Shown in pieces: positions 42,520-51,072 of a stretch of DNA of 64,000 nucleotides. Made by a program: the position numbers and the translations under genes. How positions within the stretch are numbered: position 1 is the stretch's first letter; every line of letters starts with the position of its first letter. The notes under the pieces are model-generated. The model was given only the letters and a program-made list of their open reading frames with translations, did no database searches and was not told the DNA's origin. The stretch is from Mycobacterium rhizamassiliense (GTDB taxonomy: Bacteria; Actinomycetota; Actinomycetes; Mycobacteriales; Mycobacteriaceae), in contig NZ_LT721901.1 in the NCBI RefSeq assembly GCF_900157375.1, forward strand, positions 5,586,869 through 5,650,868, given 5' to 3'.

Positions 42520-43551
42520 CTAGTTGGCCCCGGCCGCGAGGGTCGCGACGATATCGGCGACCGGGCCGGTCTGCGCCTCATGGAACGCCGTTCCCGCCCA
42601 GAGGTTCATCCCGTTGGGATCCTCCCAGGCCGTTGCCGCCTCGCGGATCGGCAGCGTCATCTGGTTGACCTCCGGATAACCCAGTGGCGCAACGTTGTCG
42701 AACAGGCGGATGAATTCGTTCTCCAGGCCGCGCGCGTACCGGCCGGAGAACGCGCGGGTCACGATGGTCTTGCCGAAGAGTTGATTCTTCATGGCGGTGC
42801 GTTGCGCGGTGGTGGTGTTGGCCTCGTCGGACAGCAGCAGCGCCGTGCCGACCTGTGCGGCCACCGCTCCCCTGCGCAGCACTCCCTCGACGTCCTCGGC
42901 GGTACCCAGCCCGCCCGCGGCGATGATCGGGACGTCGCGGTGGCTCCGGTGGATCTTGTCGATCAGTTGATGCAGCGACTCGGTACCGGGTTCCATGTCG
43001 GGTGCGAAGGTCGCCCGGTGCCCGCCGGCGTCCGGACCCTGGACCACCAGGCTGTCGGCGCCGGCGGCCACGGCCACCCCCGCCTCGTAGGCCGACGTCA
43101 CCGTGACCATCACCAGCAGCCCGAGCGCGCCCAGCCGCCGGATCACGTCCGGCGACGGCACCCCGAACGTGAAGGACACCAGCTCCGGGCGCAGGTCGGA
43201 GACCACGTCGAGCTTGCGTTCCCAGTCGTCGTCGTCGCCGTGCTCTGGCTGGCCGACCGCCACCTGGTAGTGGTCGGCGATGCCCTCGAGCTCGTAGGCG
43301 TAGTAGTTCAGCTGCACCCAGTCGGCGACACTGGGTTGCGGCACAAGCAGGTTCACGCCGAGCGGGCCGGTGGTGGCGGCGCGAGCCGCGGCGACGTCGT
43401 CGGCGAACTGATCGGCGCTCAGGTAGCCGCCGGGGACGAAACCGAGGCCGCCGGCGTTGGACACCGCCGCCGCCAGCGCCGGGCTACCGGGTCCGCCGGA
43501 CATCGGCGCACCGACGATGGGCACCATGATGTCCCAAAAGCCCAGTACCAT
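42520..43551 (-). CDS. Nitronate monooxygenase / 2-nitropropane dioxygenase family (Rv2781c)
   Basis: This 343-residue TIM-barrel FMN enzyme has the family blocks PIVGAPMSGGPGSPALAAAV, VVQGPDAGGHR (with the His) and IIAAGGLGTAEDV, which binds the FMN phosphate. Nitronate monooxygenases oxidise toxic nitronates such as propionate-3-nitronate. It lies just downstream of pepR (4 bp between) on the same strand and converges on ald. Confidence 0.9.
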   Translation of the reverse strand: MVLGFWDIMVPIVGAPMSGGPGSPALAAAVSNAGGLGFVPGGYLSADQFADDVAAARAATTGPLGVNLLVPQPSVADWVQLNYYAYELEGIADHYQVAVGQPEHGDDDDWERKLDVVSDLRPELVSFTFGVPSPDVIRRLGALGLLVMVTVTSAYEAGVAVAAGADSLVVQGPDAGGHRATFAPDMEPGTESLHQLIDKIHRSHRDVPIIAAGGLGTAEDVEGVLRRGAVAAQVGTALLLSDEANTTTAQRTAMKNQLFGKTIVTRAFSGRYARGLENEFIRLFDNVAPLGYPEVNQMTLPIREAATAWEDPNGMNLWAGTAFHEAQTGPVADIVATLAAGAN

Positions 43552-43555
43552 TCGG

Positions 43556-44923
43556 CTAATTTACCATCGCCCGAAGTTGTTGGGGCAGCGACCGTTTCGA
43601 GGCATACGGGCCCACGACGGCGGCCCCGTAGCGTTGGCCCAGCAACCGGCGGGCCACCACGTTGACCTCATCGAGGGTCACGTTGTCGATCTGCTGCAAG
43701 GTGTGCTCGATGCTGCGGTGCTTGCCGTAGTTCAATTCGCTGCGACCGATGCGGCTCATCCGAGAGCTGGAATCCTCCAGGCCGAGCACCAGCCCGCCGC
43801 GCAACGAGCCCTTGGCGATGCGGCATTCGGCTTCGGTGATGCCGTCGCGCGCCACCGATTCGAGCACCGTGCTGGTCACTTTCATGACTTCGGCGAAACG
43901 CTCGGGCTGACACGCGGCGTACACCGACAGCGCCCCGCTGTCGGCGAAGATGTCCAGCGCCGAGTACACGGAATAGGCCAGCCCACGCAATTCGCGGACC
44001 TCCTGGAAAAGCCTCGAGCTGAGCCCGCCGCCCAGCGCCGTGTTCAGCACGGCCAGCGCCCAGCGATGTTCGGAGCCGCGCCCGGGCGTGCGGACGCCCA
44101 GCAACACGTGGGCCTGCTCGGCGTCGCGATTGGCCAGGGCCAGCGTGGGTCCACCGTTGACCCGTCCACCCATCTTGCGGGGCGGGGCGGGCTGGCGGCC
44201 GCGCACCAGGTGCGGCCCGAAGTGCCGGCGCACCAGCGCGACCACCTCGTCGTGGTCGACATTGCCGGCCACCGCGACGACCATCCGTTCCGGTGTGTAA
44301 CGCCGCACATGAAACGAGTGCAGCTGGGTCCTGGTCATCGCCGACACGGACTTCGCGCTGCCGATCACCGGGCGGCCCACCGGATGGTCACCGAACAGCG
44401 CGCTCAGGAAGATGTCGCCCAGCGCGTCCTCGGGGTCGTCGTCGCGCATCGCGATTTCCTCGAGCACGACGTCGCGCTCCAGCTCGACGTCGTCGGCCGC
44501 GCAGCGACCGTTGAGCACCACGTCGGCGACCAGGTCCACGGCCAGCTCCAGGTCGCTGTCCAGCACGTGGGCGTAGTAGCAGGTGTGCTCCTTGGCGGTG
44601 AACGCGTTCAGCTCGCCCCCGACGGCGTCCATCGACTGAGCGATTTGGACGGCCGTGCGGGTCGGCGTCGACTTGAACAGCAGATGCTCCAAGAAGTGCG
44701 CCGCCCCGGCCACGGTCGCACCCTCGTCGCGCGATCCGACCCCGACCCAGACCCCGACCGAGGCGGAACGCACCGCGGGCAGGAACTCGGTGACCACCCG
44801 CAGGCCGCCCGGCAGCGTGGTGCGGCGCGGCACTGCATGGTGTTCAGGTTTCGCTGCGGCGGTGTTCGTGCCCCGGCGCAGCGCGGGGTCAGCTGCTGGC
44901 CTTCTAGACGGAGCTGGCGGCAT
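43556..44923 (-). CDS. pepR: Zinc protease PepR (M16 family)
   Basis: This 455-residue M16 peptidase has the inverted zinc motif HFLEH in AGAAHFLEHLLFK and the downstream Glu-containing block TCYYAHVLDSDLELAVDL. ALGGGLSSRLFQEVRELRGLAYSVYS is the second conserved region. I placed the start at ATG 44923 (MPPAPSRRPAADPALRRG), giving a length near the Mtb protein (438). It overlaps the end of gpsI by 20 bp, as expected from the conserved gpsI-pepR operon. Confidence 0.92.
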   Translation of the reverse strand: MPPAPSRRPAADPALRRGTNTAAAKPEHHAVPRRTTLPGGLRVVTEFLPAVRSASVGVWVGVGSRDEGATVAGAAHFLEHLLFKSTPTRTAVQIAQSMDAVGGELNAFTAKEHTCYYAHVLDSDLELAVDLVADVVLNGRCAADDVELERDVVLEEIAMRDDDPEDALGDIFLSALFGDHPVGRPVIGSAKSVSAMTRTQLHSFHVRRYTPERMVVAVAGNVDHDEVVALVRRHFGPHLVRGRQPAPPRKMGGRVNGGPTLALANRDAEQAHVLLGVRTPGRGSEHRWALAVLNTALGGGLSSRLFQEVRELRGLAYSVYSALDIFADSGALSVYAACQPERFAEVMKVTSTVLESVARDGITEAECRIAKGSLRGGLVLGLEDSSSRMSRIGRSELNYGKHRSIEHTLQQIDNVTLDEVNVVARRLLGQRYGAAVVGPYASKRSLPQQLRAMVN

Positions 44924-47174
44924 CGGCTGGTGCGGTCTCCTCAGAGTCGGCCGGGGCCGCGGCCCCGTTGTCGGCCCCCTCGCCTTCGGCAACCAAGACC
45001 AACGAGATCTTGCCGCGCTTGTCGATATCGGCGATCTCGACGCGCAGCTTGTCGCCGACGTTCACCACGTCTTCGACCTTGGCGACACGCTTGCCCCGGC
45101 CGAGTTTGGAGATGTGCACCAGACCGTCACGGCCGGGCAACAGCGACACGAACGCACCGAAATCCGTTGTCTTGACCACGGTTCCGAGGAATCGCTCCCC
45201 GACCGTCGGCAGCTGCGGGTTGGCGATGGCGTTGATCTTGTCGATCGCGGCCTGCGCAGCCTCGCCGTTGCTGGCCCCGACGAACACGGTGCCGTCATCC
45301 TCGATGGAGATCTGCGCGCCGGTCTCCTCGGTGATCGAGTTGATCATCTTGCCCTTGGGGCCGATGACCTCGCCGATCTTGTCGATCGGCACCTTGATCG
45401 TGGTGATCCGCGGTGCGTAGGGGCTCATCTCGTCGGGCTCGTCGATGGCCTCGGCCATCACCTCGAGAATAGTCAGCCGCGCGTCCTTGGCCTGCGCCAG
45501 CGCGCCCGCCAGCACCTGCGACGGGATGCCGTCGAGTTTGGTGTCCAGCTGCAGCGCGGTGACGAAGTCCTTGGTGCCTGCGCACTTGAAGTCCATGTCG
45601 CCGAAGGCATCCTCGGCACCGAGGATGTCGGTCAGCGTGACGAAGCGGCGCTCGGTCTTGCCGTCAACCTCGACGTCGTCGGAGACCAGGCCCATCGCGA
45701 TACCGGCGACCGGGGCCTTCAGCGGCACACCGGCGTTCAGCAGCGACAGCGTGGACGCGCACACCGAGCCCATCGAGGTGGAACCGTTGGAGCTCAACGC
45801 TTCCGACACCTGACGGATCGCGTACGGGAACTCCTCGATGCTCGGCAGCACCGGCATCAGAGCGCGCTCGGCGAGCGCACCGTGGCCGATCTCGCGGCGC
45901 TTGGGCGAACCGACCCGGCCGGTCTCGCCGGTGGAGAACGGCGGGAAGTTGTAGTGATGCATGTAGCGCTTGGATTTTTCCGGCCCCAGCGAGTCGATCT
46001 GCTGCGCCATCTTGACCATGTCCAGCGTGGTGACGCCCATGATCTGGGTTTCGCCACGCTCGAACAGGGCGCTGCCGTGCGCCCGCGGGATGATCGCGAC
46101 CTCGGCCGACAGGGCGCGGATATCGGTGATACCGCGGCCGTCGATGCGGAAGTGGTCGGTCAGGATGCGCTGGCGGACCAGCTTCTTGGTCAGCGAGCGG
46201 AACGCGGCGCTGACCTCTTTCTCGCGGCCCTCGTAGGTCTCGGCGAGCCGCGCCACCACCTCGCCCTTGAGCTCGTTGGTGCGATCGTCCCGCTCTTCCT
46301 TGCCGGCGATGGTCAGCGCCTTGGCCAGCTCCTCGGTGGCCACCGAGGACACCGCGTAGAACACGTCGTCCTGGTAATCGGGGAAGACCGGGTAGTCGGC
46401 GGTCGGCTTGGCAGCGCGGTCGGCCAGCGCCTGCTGTGCATCGCACAGCGCGGCGATGAACGGCTTGGCCGCCTCCAGGCCCTCGGCCACGACGCTCTCG
46501 GTGGGGGCGCCCGCGCCACCACCGATCAACTCGATGACGTTGTCGGTCGCCTCGGCTTCGACCATCATGATGGCGACGTCATCGGCCGTCTTGCGACCCG
46601 CAACGACCATGTCGAAGACGGCGGTCTCAAGCTGCTCGACAGTGGGGAAGGCGACCCATTGGCCGTCGATCAGGGCGACACGCACGCCGCCGACGGGGCC
46701 GGCGAACGGAATCCCGGAGATCTGCGTCGACGCGGATGCGGCGTTGATCGCCAGCACGTCGTACAGGTCCTTGGGATCCAGGCTCAAGATGGTCACGACG
46801 ACCTGGATCTCGTTGCGCAGACCCGAGATGAACGTCGGGCGCAGTGGCCGGTCGATCAGGCGGCAGGTCAGGATCGCATCGGTGGAGGGACGTCCCTCAC
46901 GGCGGAAGAACGAGCCGGGGATGCGCCCCGCGGCGTACATCCGCTCCTCGACGTCGATCGTCAAAGGGAAGAAGTCGAAATGGTCCTTCGGGGTCTTGCT
47001 GGCCGTGGTGGCCGACAGCAGCATGGTCTCGTCGTCAAGGTAGGCGACGACCGCCCCGGCGGCCTGCTGGGCCAGCCGGCCGGTCTCAAAACGGATGGTC
47101 CGGGTGCCGAAGCTCCCGTTGTCGATGGTGGCGGTCGCTTCGAACACGCCTTCTTCAATTTCAGCTACAGACAT
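44904..47174 (-). CDS. gpsI: Polynucleotide phosphorylase / guanosine pentaphosphate synthetase
   Basis: This 756-residue enzyme degrades RNA by phosphorolysis. It has two RNase PH domains (first with RTIRFETGRLAQQAAGAVVA; second with PRAHGSALFERGETQIMG), a KH domain (GKMINSITEETGAQISIEDDG, here given only as its core GKMINSITEETGA) and a C-terminal S1 domain (LPGRDGLVHISKLG). The acidic/Ala-rich tail follows. The start is ATG 47174, MSVAEIEEGVFEAT. rpsO lies 375 bp upstream without lppU, which occupies this gap in Mtb. Confidence 0.97.
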   Translation of the reverse strand: MSVAEIEEGVFEATATIDNGSFGTRTIRFETGRLAQQAAGAVVAYLDDETMLLSATTASKTPKDHFDFFPLTIDVEERMYAAGRIPGSFFRREGRPSTDAILTCRLIDRPLRPTFISGLRNEIQVVVTILSLDPKDLYDVLAINAASASTQISGIPFAGPVGGVRVALIDGQWVAFPTVEQLETAVFDMVVAGRKTADDVAIMMVEAEATDNVIELIGGGAGAPTESVVAEGLEAAKPFIAALCDAQQALADRAAKPTADYPVFPDYQDDVFYAVSSVATEELAKALTIAGKEERDDRTNELKGEVVARLAETYEGREKEVSAAFRSLTKKLVRQRILTDHFRIDGRGITDIRALSAEVAIIPRAHGSALFERGETQIMGVTTLDMVKMAQQIDSLGPEKSKRYMHHYNFPPFSTGETGRVGSPKRREIGHGALAERALMPVLPSIEEFPYAIRQVSEALSSNGSTSMGSVCASTLSLLNAGVPLKAPVAGIAMGLVSDDVEVDGKTERRFVTLTDILGAEDAFGDMDFKCAGTKDFVTALQLDTKLDGIPSQVLAGALAQAKDARLTILEVMAEAIDEPDEMSPYAPRITTIKVPIDKIGEVIGPKGKMINSITEETGAQISIEDDGTVFVGASNGEAAQAAIDKINAIANPQLPTVGERFLGTVVKTTDFGAFVSLLPGRDGLVHISKLGRGKRVAKVEDVVNVGDKLRVEIADIDKRGKISLVLVAEGEGADNGAAAPADSEETAPADAASSV

Positions 47175-47549
47175 AGGTGTCCGTATGGCCTCTCTCGAGT
47201 TGTTCAGCTTTTTCGCGTCATCACGCGCAACCCAGAGGGTTTCGCGGCGGCGCACCGGCCTGGAAAGGCACGGCGAACCACCCTGGAAGCTTCCCGAAGA
47301 ATGAAAGTCTGAATGCGGCTACGGCCATCGATCGAAGCGGCCGACCTAACCCCAGATCCGGAGAGAGCCCGGCAGCCACTACCGAAGACCGCCCGATGCA
47401 GACAGGGTTTGCTCCCGTCGTGACACGCTGGAACGGAACGCGCGGATCTGCGCGGACCGCACCGTTTGCTCGGGCCGAACCGGCCCAGAACGCTCCTACT
47501 CTACACGGGCGAGTGCACTCTGCCAGCACCCGCCCGCGCTTCGCCCAGG
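47175..47549. other. 375-bp gap between rpsO and gpsI with no convincing gene
   Basis: No frame here looks like a real gene: the open minus-strand frame at 47221-47529 has poor codon structure, Cys and Gly scattered, no signal peptide and no lipobox, so it is not a remnant of lppU. The interval holds the gpsI leader and a hairpin at 47472-47486. A gpsI promoter and the rpsO terminator are expected here, but I cannot fix them. Confidence 0.6.
47472..47486 (-). terminator. Compact hairpin between rpsO and gpsI
   Basis: GGGCCG (47472-47477), AAC loop, CGGCCC (47481-47486): a perfect 6-bp GC stem with a 3-nt loop, about 65 nt after the rpsO stop on the minus strand. There is no T-run. It may end rpsO transcription or act as a processing site before gpsI. 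Confidence 0.35.
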
Positions 47550-47819
47550 TCAGCGGCGCAGGCCGAGGCGCTCGATCAGCGAGCGGTAACGCTCGACGTC
47601 GATCTGGGAGATGTACTTGATCAGCCGGCGGCGGCGACCCACCAGCAGCAGCAGTCCGCGCCGCGAGTGGTGGTCGTGCTTGTGCACCTTGAGGTGCTCG
47701 GTCAGGTCGCTGATCCGCTTGGTCAGCAGCGCGATCTGCGCCTCCGGGGATCCGGTGTCGGTGTCATGCAGGCCATACGACCCAAGAATTTCTTTTTTCT
47801 GCTCGGCTGTAAGCGCCAC
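47550..47819 (-). CDS. rpsO: 30S ribosomal protein S15
   Basis: This 89-residue protein is S15 from end to end: ALTAEQKKEILGSYGLHDTD, GSPEAQIALLTKRI, HLKVHKHDHHSRRGLL and the C-terminal YRSLIERLGLRR. It binds 16S rRNA early in 30S assembly. GTG is the start codon with GGAG upstream. A TAAACT -10-like box lies about 90 nt upstream. In many bacteria rpsO and pnp form one regulated unit; the order is kept here. Confidence 0.98.
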   Translation of the reverse strand: MALTAEQKKEILGSYGLHDTDTGSPEAQIALLTKRISDLTEHLKVHKHDHHSRRGLLLLVGRRRRLIKYISQIDVERYRSLIERLGLRR

Positions 47820-47905
47820 GAAATATCTCCATCAATCGGTCCGCGATCGTTGAATCTTCAAGGCGCGGCCACCGCGAACCGCAGCACGCGCCGATGTCGT
47901 CCGGC

Positions 47906-47911
47906 AGTTTA
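47906..47911 (-). promoter_or_regulatory. Candidate -10 box of rpsO
   Basis: TAAACT on the minus strand (47911-47906) fits the mycobacterial SigA -10 consensus. It would give a leader of about 80 nt before the rpsO start. No matching -35 box stands out, which is common in mycobacteria. Confidence 0.4.
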
Positions 47912-47969
47912 GCAGCGGTTTCACGGCGGGCATAAACGGCGGAGTTAGCGCCGCGGGCCGCCGGGCCCG

Positions 47970-48944
47970 CTAGCCCGTCGAGAGCACCGAACGCGTCCGT
48001 TCGGTGTCGGTCGCGATCGCGTCGACCAGTTCCTTGATCGAGTCGAACCTGCGCTGCCCGCGGATGCGGGCGACGAAGTCCAGCGCGACGTGCTGTCCGT
48101 ACAGGTCGGCGGTGGTGTCCAGGACGAACGCCTCGACCGTGCGGGTGCGCCCGGAGAACGTCGGGTTGGTGCCGACGGAGACGGCGGCCTGGTAGCGCTC
48201 GCCCGGGACGACGGTCCCCGTCACCGGCCCGTGCCCGAGCACCGTGAACCAGGCGGCGTACACGCCGTCGGCGGGGATGGCCGAGTACATCGGCGGCGCC
48301 ACGTTCGCGGTGGGAAAGCCCAGCTCGGCGCCGCGGCCGTGGCCGCGCACCACCACGCCCTCGACGCGGTGCGGGCGGCCCAGCGCCTCGGTGGCCGCCA
48401 CCATGTCACCGGCATCCACGCAGGACCGGATGTACGTCGAGGAGAACGTCACGTTCTCGTCGGTGTGGTGATCGGCCAGCAACGACATCGACTCGACGGC
48501 GAAGCCGAACCGCTCGCCGGCCTTGCGCAGGGTCCCGACGTTGCCGCCGGCCTTCTTGCCGAAGGTGAAGTTCTCCCCCACCACGACCTCGAGCACGTGC
48601 AGGTTTTCCACCAGCAGCTCGTGCACGTAGCGCTCCGGGGTGAGCTTCATGAAGTCGGTGGTGAACGGCATCACCAGGAAGACGTCGATGCCGAGTTCCT
48701 CGACGAGCTCGGCCCGCCGGGTCAGCGTGGTCAGCTGAGCCGGATGGCTGCCGGGATACACCACTTCCATGGGATGCGGGTCGAACGTCATCAGCACGGC
48801 CGGCACGTTGCGGGCCCGGCCCGCCTTGACGGCGTGCGCGATCAATTCGGCATGACCGCGATGCACCCCGTCGAACACACCGATGGTGAGTACGCACCTG
48901 CCCCAGTCCGTGGGGATCTCGTCTTGGCCGCGCCACCGCTGCAC
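47970..48944 (-). CDS. ribF: Bifunctional riboflavin kinase / FAD synthetase
   Basis: This 324-residue enzyme makes FMN and then FAD. The N-terminal adenylyltransferase domain has TIGVFDGVHRGHAELI and FSSTYIRSC; the C-terminal flavokinase has GRGAELGFPTANV and GVYAAWFTVLG. I chose GTG 48944, VQRWRGQDEIPTDWG, which matches the Mtb start. It is divergent from sirR and 150 bp upstream of rpsO on the same strand. Confidence 0.96.
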   Translation of the reverse strand: MQRWRGQDEIPTDWGRCVLTIGVFDGVHRGHAELIAHAVKAGRARNVPAVLMTFDPHPMEVVYPGSHPAQLTTLTRRAELVEELGIDVFLVMPFTTDFMKLTPERYVHELLVENLHVLEVVVGENFTFGKKAGGNVGTLRKAGERFGFAVESMSLLADHHTDENVTFSSTYIRSCVDAGDMVAATEALGRPHRVEGVVVRGHGRGAELGFPTANVAPPMYSAIPADGVYAAWFTVLGHGPVTGTVVPGERYQAAVSVGTNPTFSGRTRTVEAFVLDTTADLYGQHVALDFVARIRGQRRFDSIKELVDAIATDTERTRSVLSTG

Positions 48945-49052
48945 GATCGCAAGCCTACGGCGCAACACGCACGGCCGCGCGCACAAGATCCCGATTCGTG
49001 ACCTCCCGGCCGCGACGTGCCGGTCACGACGCGGGATCGTGCGTGGGTTGCC

Positions 49053-49058
49053 TAAACT
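49053..49058 (+). promoter_or_regulatory. Candidate -10 box of sirR, leaderless start
   Basis: TAAACT at 49053-49058 lies 8 nt before the sirR GTG (49067). That spacing places transcription start at the codon, so the mRNA is probably leaderless. No Shine-Dalgarno is present. Confidence 0.5.
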
Positions 49059-49066
49059 TTCTGGTT

Positions 49067-49759
49067 GTGAGGGCTGACGACGAGACTGGCGGTCTCACCG
49101 CGGTTGGCCAGGACTATTTGAAAGTCATCTGGAACGCCCAAGAGTGGTCGGTGGAAAAGGTCAGCACCAAGATGCTGGCCGACCGCATCGGGGTGTCGGC
49201 CAGCACCGCGTCGGAGTCCATCCGCCGGCTCGCCGAGCAGGGCCTGGTGGACCACGAGAAGTACGGCGCGGTCAGCCTGACCGACGCCGGGCGGCGGGCC
49301 GCCCTGGAGGTGGTGCGCCGCCACCGGCTGCTGGAGACCTTTCTGGTCAACGAACTCGGCTACGGCTGGGACGAGGTGCACGACGAGGCCGAGGTGCTCG
49401 AGCACGCGGTATCGGATCGGCTGGTGGACCGCATCGACGCCAAGCTGGGGTTCCCGCAGCGCGACCCGCACGGCGACCCGATCCCGGCTTCCGACGGGAA
49501 GGTCCCGACGCCTCCGGCGCGCCAGCTGTGGGCGTGCGACGACGGGGAGACGGCCACGGTCGCCCGCATCTCTGACAAGGACCCGGAGATGCTGCGGTAT
49601 TTCGACAGCGTCGGAATCAACCTGGACTCGCGGCTGCGCGTGGTGACCCGGCGCGAGTTCGCCGGCATGATCTCGATCGCGATCACGTCAACCGATGGCG
49701 CCGAGACCAACGTCGATCTGGGCAGCCCCGCGGCCCGCGCGATCTGGGTGACTACCTAG
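49067..49759 (+). CDS. sirR: DtxR/MntR-family metalloregulator SirR
   Basis: This 230-residue repressor has a winged helix (MLADRIGVSASTASESIRRL), a dimerisation and metal-binding helix region (RRHRLLETFLVNELGYGWDEVHDEAEVLEHAVSD, noted here by its ends RRHRLLETFLV and HDEAEVLEHAVS, with Cys-free Glu/His ligands) and a C-terminal FeoA/SH3-like domain. The Glu-His ligand set is that of manganese- or iron-responsive members. The Mtb counterpart is Rv2788, now thought to control Mn uptake. Rv2787 of Mtb is not present between ribF and this gene. Confidence 0.93.
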   Translation: MRADDETGGLTAVGQDYLKVIWNAQEWSVEKVSTKMLADRIGVSASTASESIRRLAEQGLVDHEKYGAVSLTDAGRRAALEVVRRHRLLETFLVNELGYGWDEVHDEAEVLEHAVSDRLVDRIDAKLGFPQRDPHGDPIPASDGKVPTPPARQLWACDDGETATVARISDKDPEMLRYFDSVGINLDSRLRVVTRREFAGMISIAITSTDGAETNVDLGSPAARAIWVTT

Positions 49760-49811
49760 CGGCGATCGCAAGCGCGGCGTAGCCGGGCGAAGCGGGTCGC
49801 CGCCATCGGGC

Positions 49812-51065
49812 TCAGCCCGACAGCAGGCCCTTGGCGATGTGGGTGACCTGAACCTCGTTGCTGCCCGCGTAGATCATCAGCGACTTCGCGTCGCGCGCCA
49901 GCTGCTCCACGCGGTACTCGGCCATATAGCCGTTGCCGCCGAACAGCTGCACGGCCTCCATCGCCACCTCGGTGGCCGCCTCCGAGGAGTACAGCTTGAT
50001 CGCCGACGCCTCAGCCAGGGTCAGAGCCTTGCCGGCGGCCTGACGCTCAATGGTCTGAAAGACCATGTTCTGCACGTTCATTCGGGCGATTTCCATTTTC
50101 GCCAGCTTCAGCTGGATCAGCTGGAACTGCCCGATGTTCTTGCCCCACAGCGTGCGCGTCTTCGCGTAATCCACACAGAGCCGGTGACATTCGTTGATGA
50201 TGCCCAGCGCCATCATCGCGATCCCGATGCGTTCGGCCGAGAAATTCTCGCGCGCGCTGTCGCGGCCGTCCCCGCCGGATTCCTGGTTTTCGCCGAGCAG
50301 CCGGTCCGGGGTCAGCCGGACGTTGTCGAAGAACAGCTCGCCCGTCGGCGAGGACATCATGCCCATCTTCTTGAACGGCTTGCCCTGCGTCAGGCCCTCC
50401 ATCCCCGCGTCGAGCACGAAGATGAGCACCGGGCGGTTGCGCTTATCTACGGAGGCGTCGCCGTCATCGAGCTTGGCGTAGACCACCAGCACGTCGGCGC
50501 AGGGCCCGTTGGTGATGAACGTCTTCTGCCCGTTGAGGATGTAGTCCTCGCCGTCGCGCTTGACGTAGGTCTTCATGCCGCCGAACGCGTCCGACCCGGA
50601 GTCGGGCTCGGTAATCGCCCACGCCGCAATCTTTTCCAGCGTCATCAGCTCGGGCAGCCAGCGTTCCTTCTGCGCGAGCGTGCCGCGGCTCATGATGGTC
50701 GCCGCGCCCAGCCCGAGGCTGACCGAGGCGGTGCTCAGCAATCCGATGCTGACCCTGGCGATTTCGGAGATCAGCACCGCGGCCATCGAGCCCTGGCCCC
50801 CGCCGAAACCGCCGGAATCATCTGCATTGTCCCGCTTTTCGGCCTTGGAGTCGCCGTTGCGCTTGGCGCGCTCGCGGTCCAGCATCTTCTTGACCGATTC
50901 GGCGGCCATCGCGTCCAAGCCGAATTGGCTGAACAGCTTGCGCGCGATCGGATACGGCGACAGCTCACCGCTTTCCAGCTCGTCGAGGTGCGGACGGATC
51001 TCCTTGTCGACGAACTGACGGACGCTGTCCCGGACCAACAGGTCGGTTTCGGACCACTCGAACAT
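49812..51065 (-). CDS. fadE21: Acyl-CoA dehydrogenase FadE21
   Basis: This 417-residue acyl-CoA dehydrogenase has the flavin loop WAITEPDSGSDAFGGM, YILNGQKTFITNGP and the C-terminal FGGNGYMAEYRVEQLARDAK, followed by IYAGSNEVQ where the last Glu is the likely catalytic base. An unusual charged and Gly/Ser-rich insert (residues about 68-94, KRNGDSKAEKRDNADDSGG) follows the N-terminal helices. It lies 7 bp downstream of ltp1 and is probably co-transcribed; the pair is conserved in Mtb. Confidence 0.92.
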   Translation of the reverse strand: MFEWSETDLLVRDSVRQFVDKEIRPHLDELESGELSPYPIARKLFSQFGLDAMAAESVKKMLDRERAKRNGDSKAEKRDNADDSGGFGGGQGSMAAVLISEIARVSIGLLSTASVSLGLGAATIMSRGTLAQKERWLPELMTLEKIAAWAITEPDSGSDAFGGMKTYVKRDGEDYILNGQKTFITNGPCADVLVVYAKLDDGDASVDKRNRPVLIFVLDAGMEGLTQGKPFKKMGMMSSPTGELFFDNVRLTPDRLLGENQESGGDGRDSARENFSAERIGIAMMALGIINECHRLCVDYAKTRTLWGKNIGQFQLIQLKLAKMEIARMNVQNMVFQTIERQAAGKALTLAEASAIKLYSSEAATEVAMEAVQLFGGNGYMAEYRVEQLARDAKSLMIYAGSNEVQVTHIAKGLLSG

Positions 51066-51072
51066 GACGCCC

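Noticed and set aside
47221..47529. Possible lppU or small protein between rpsO and gpsI
   Set aside because: No signal peptide, lipobox or family pattern; composition looks non-coding.
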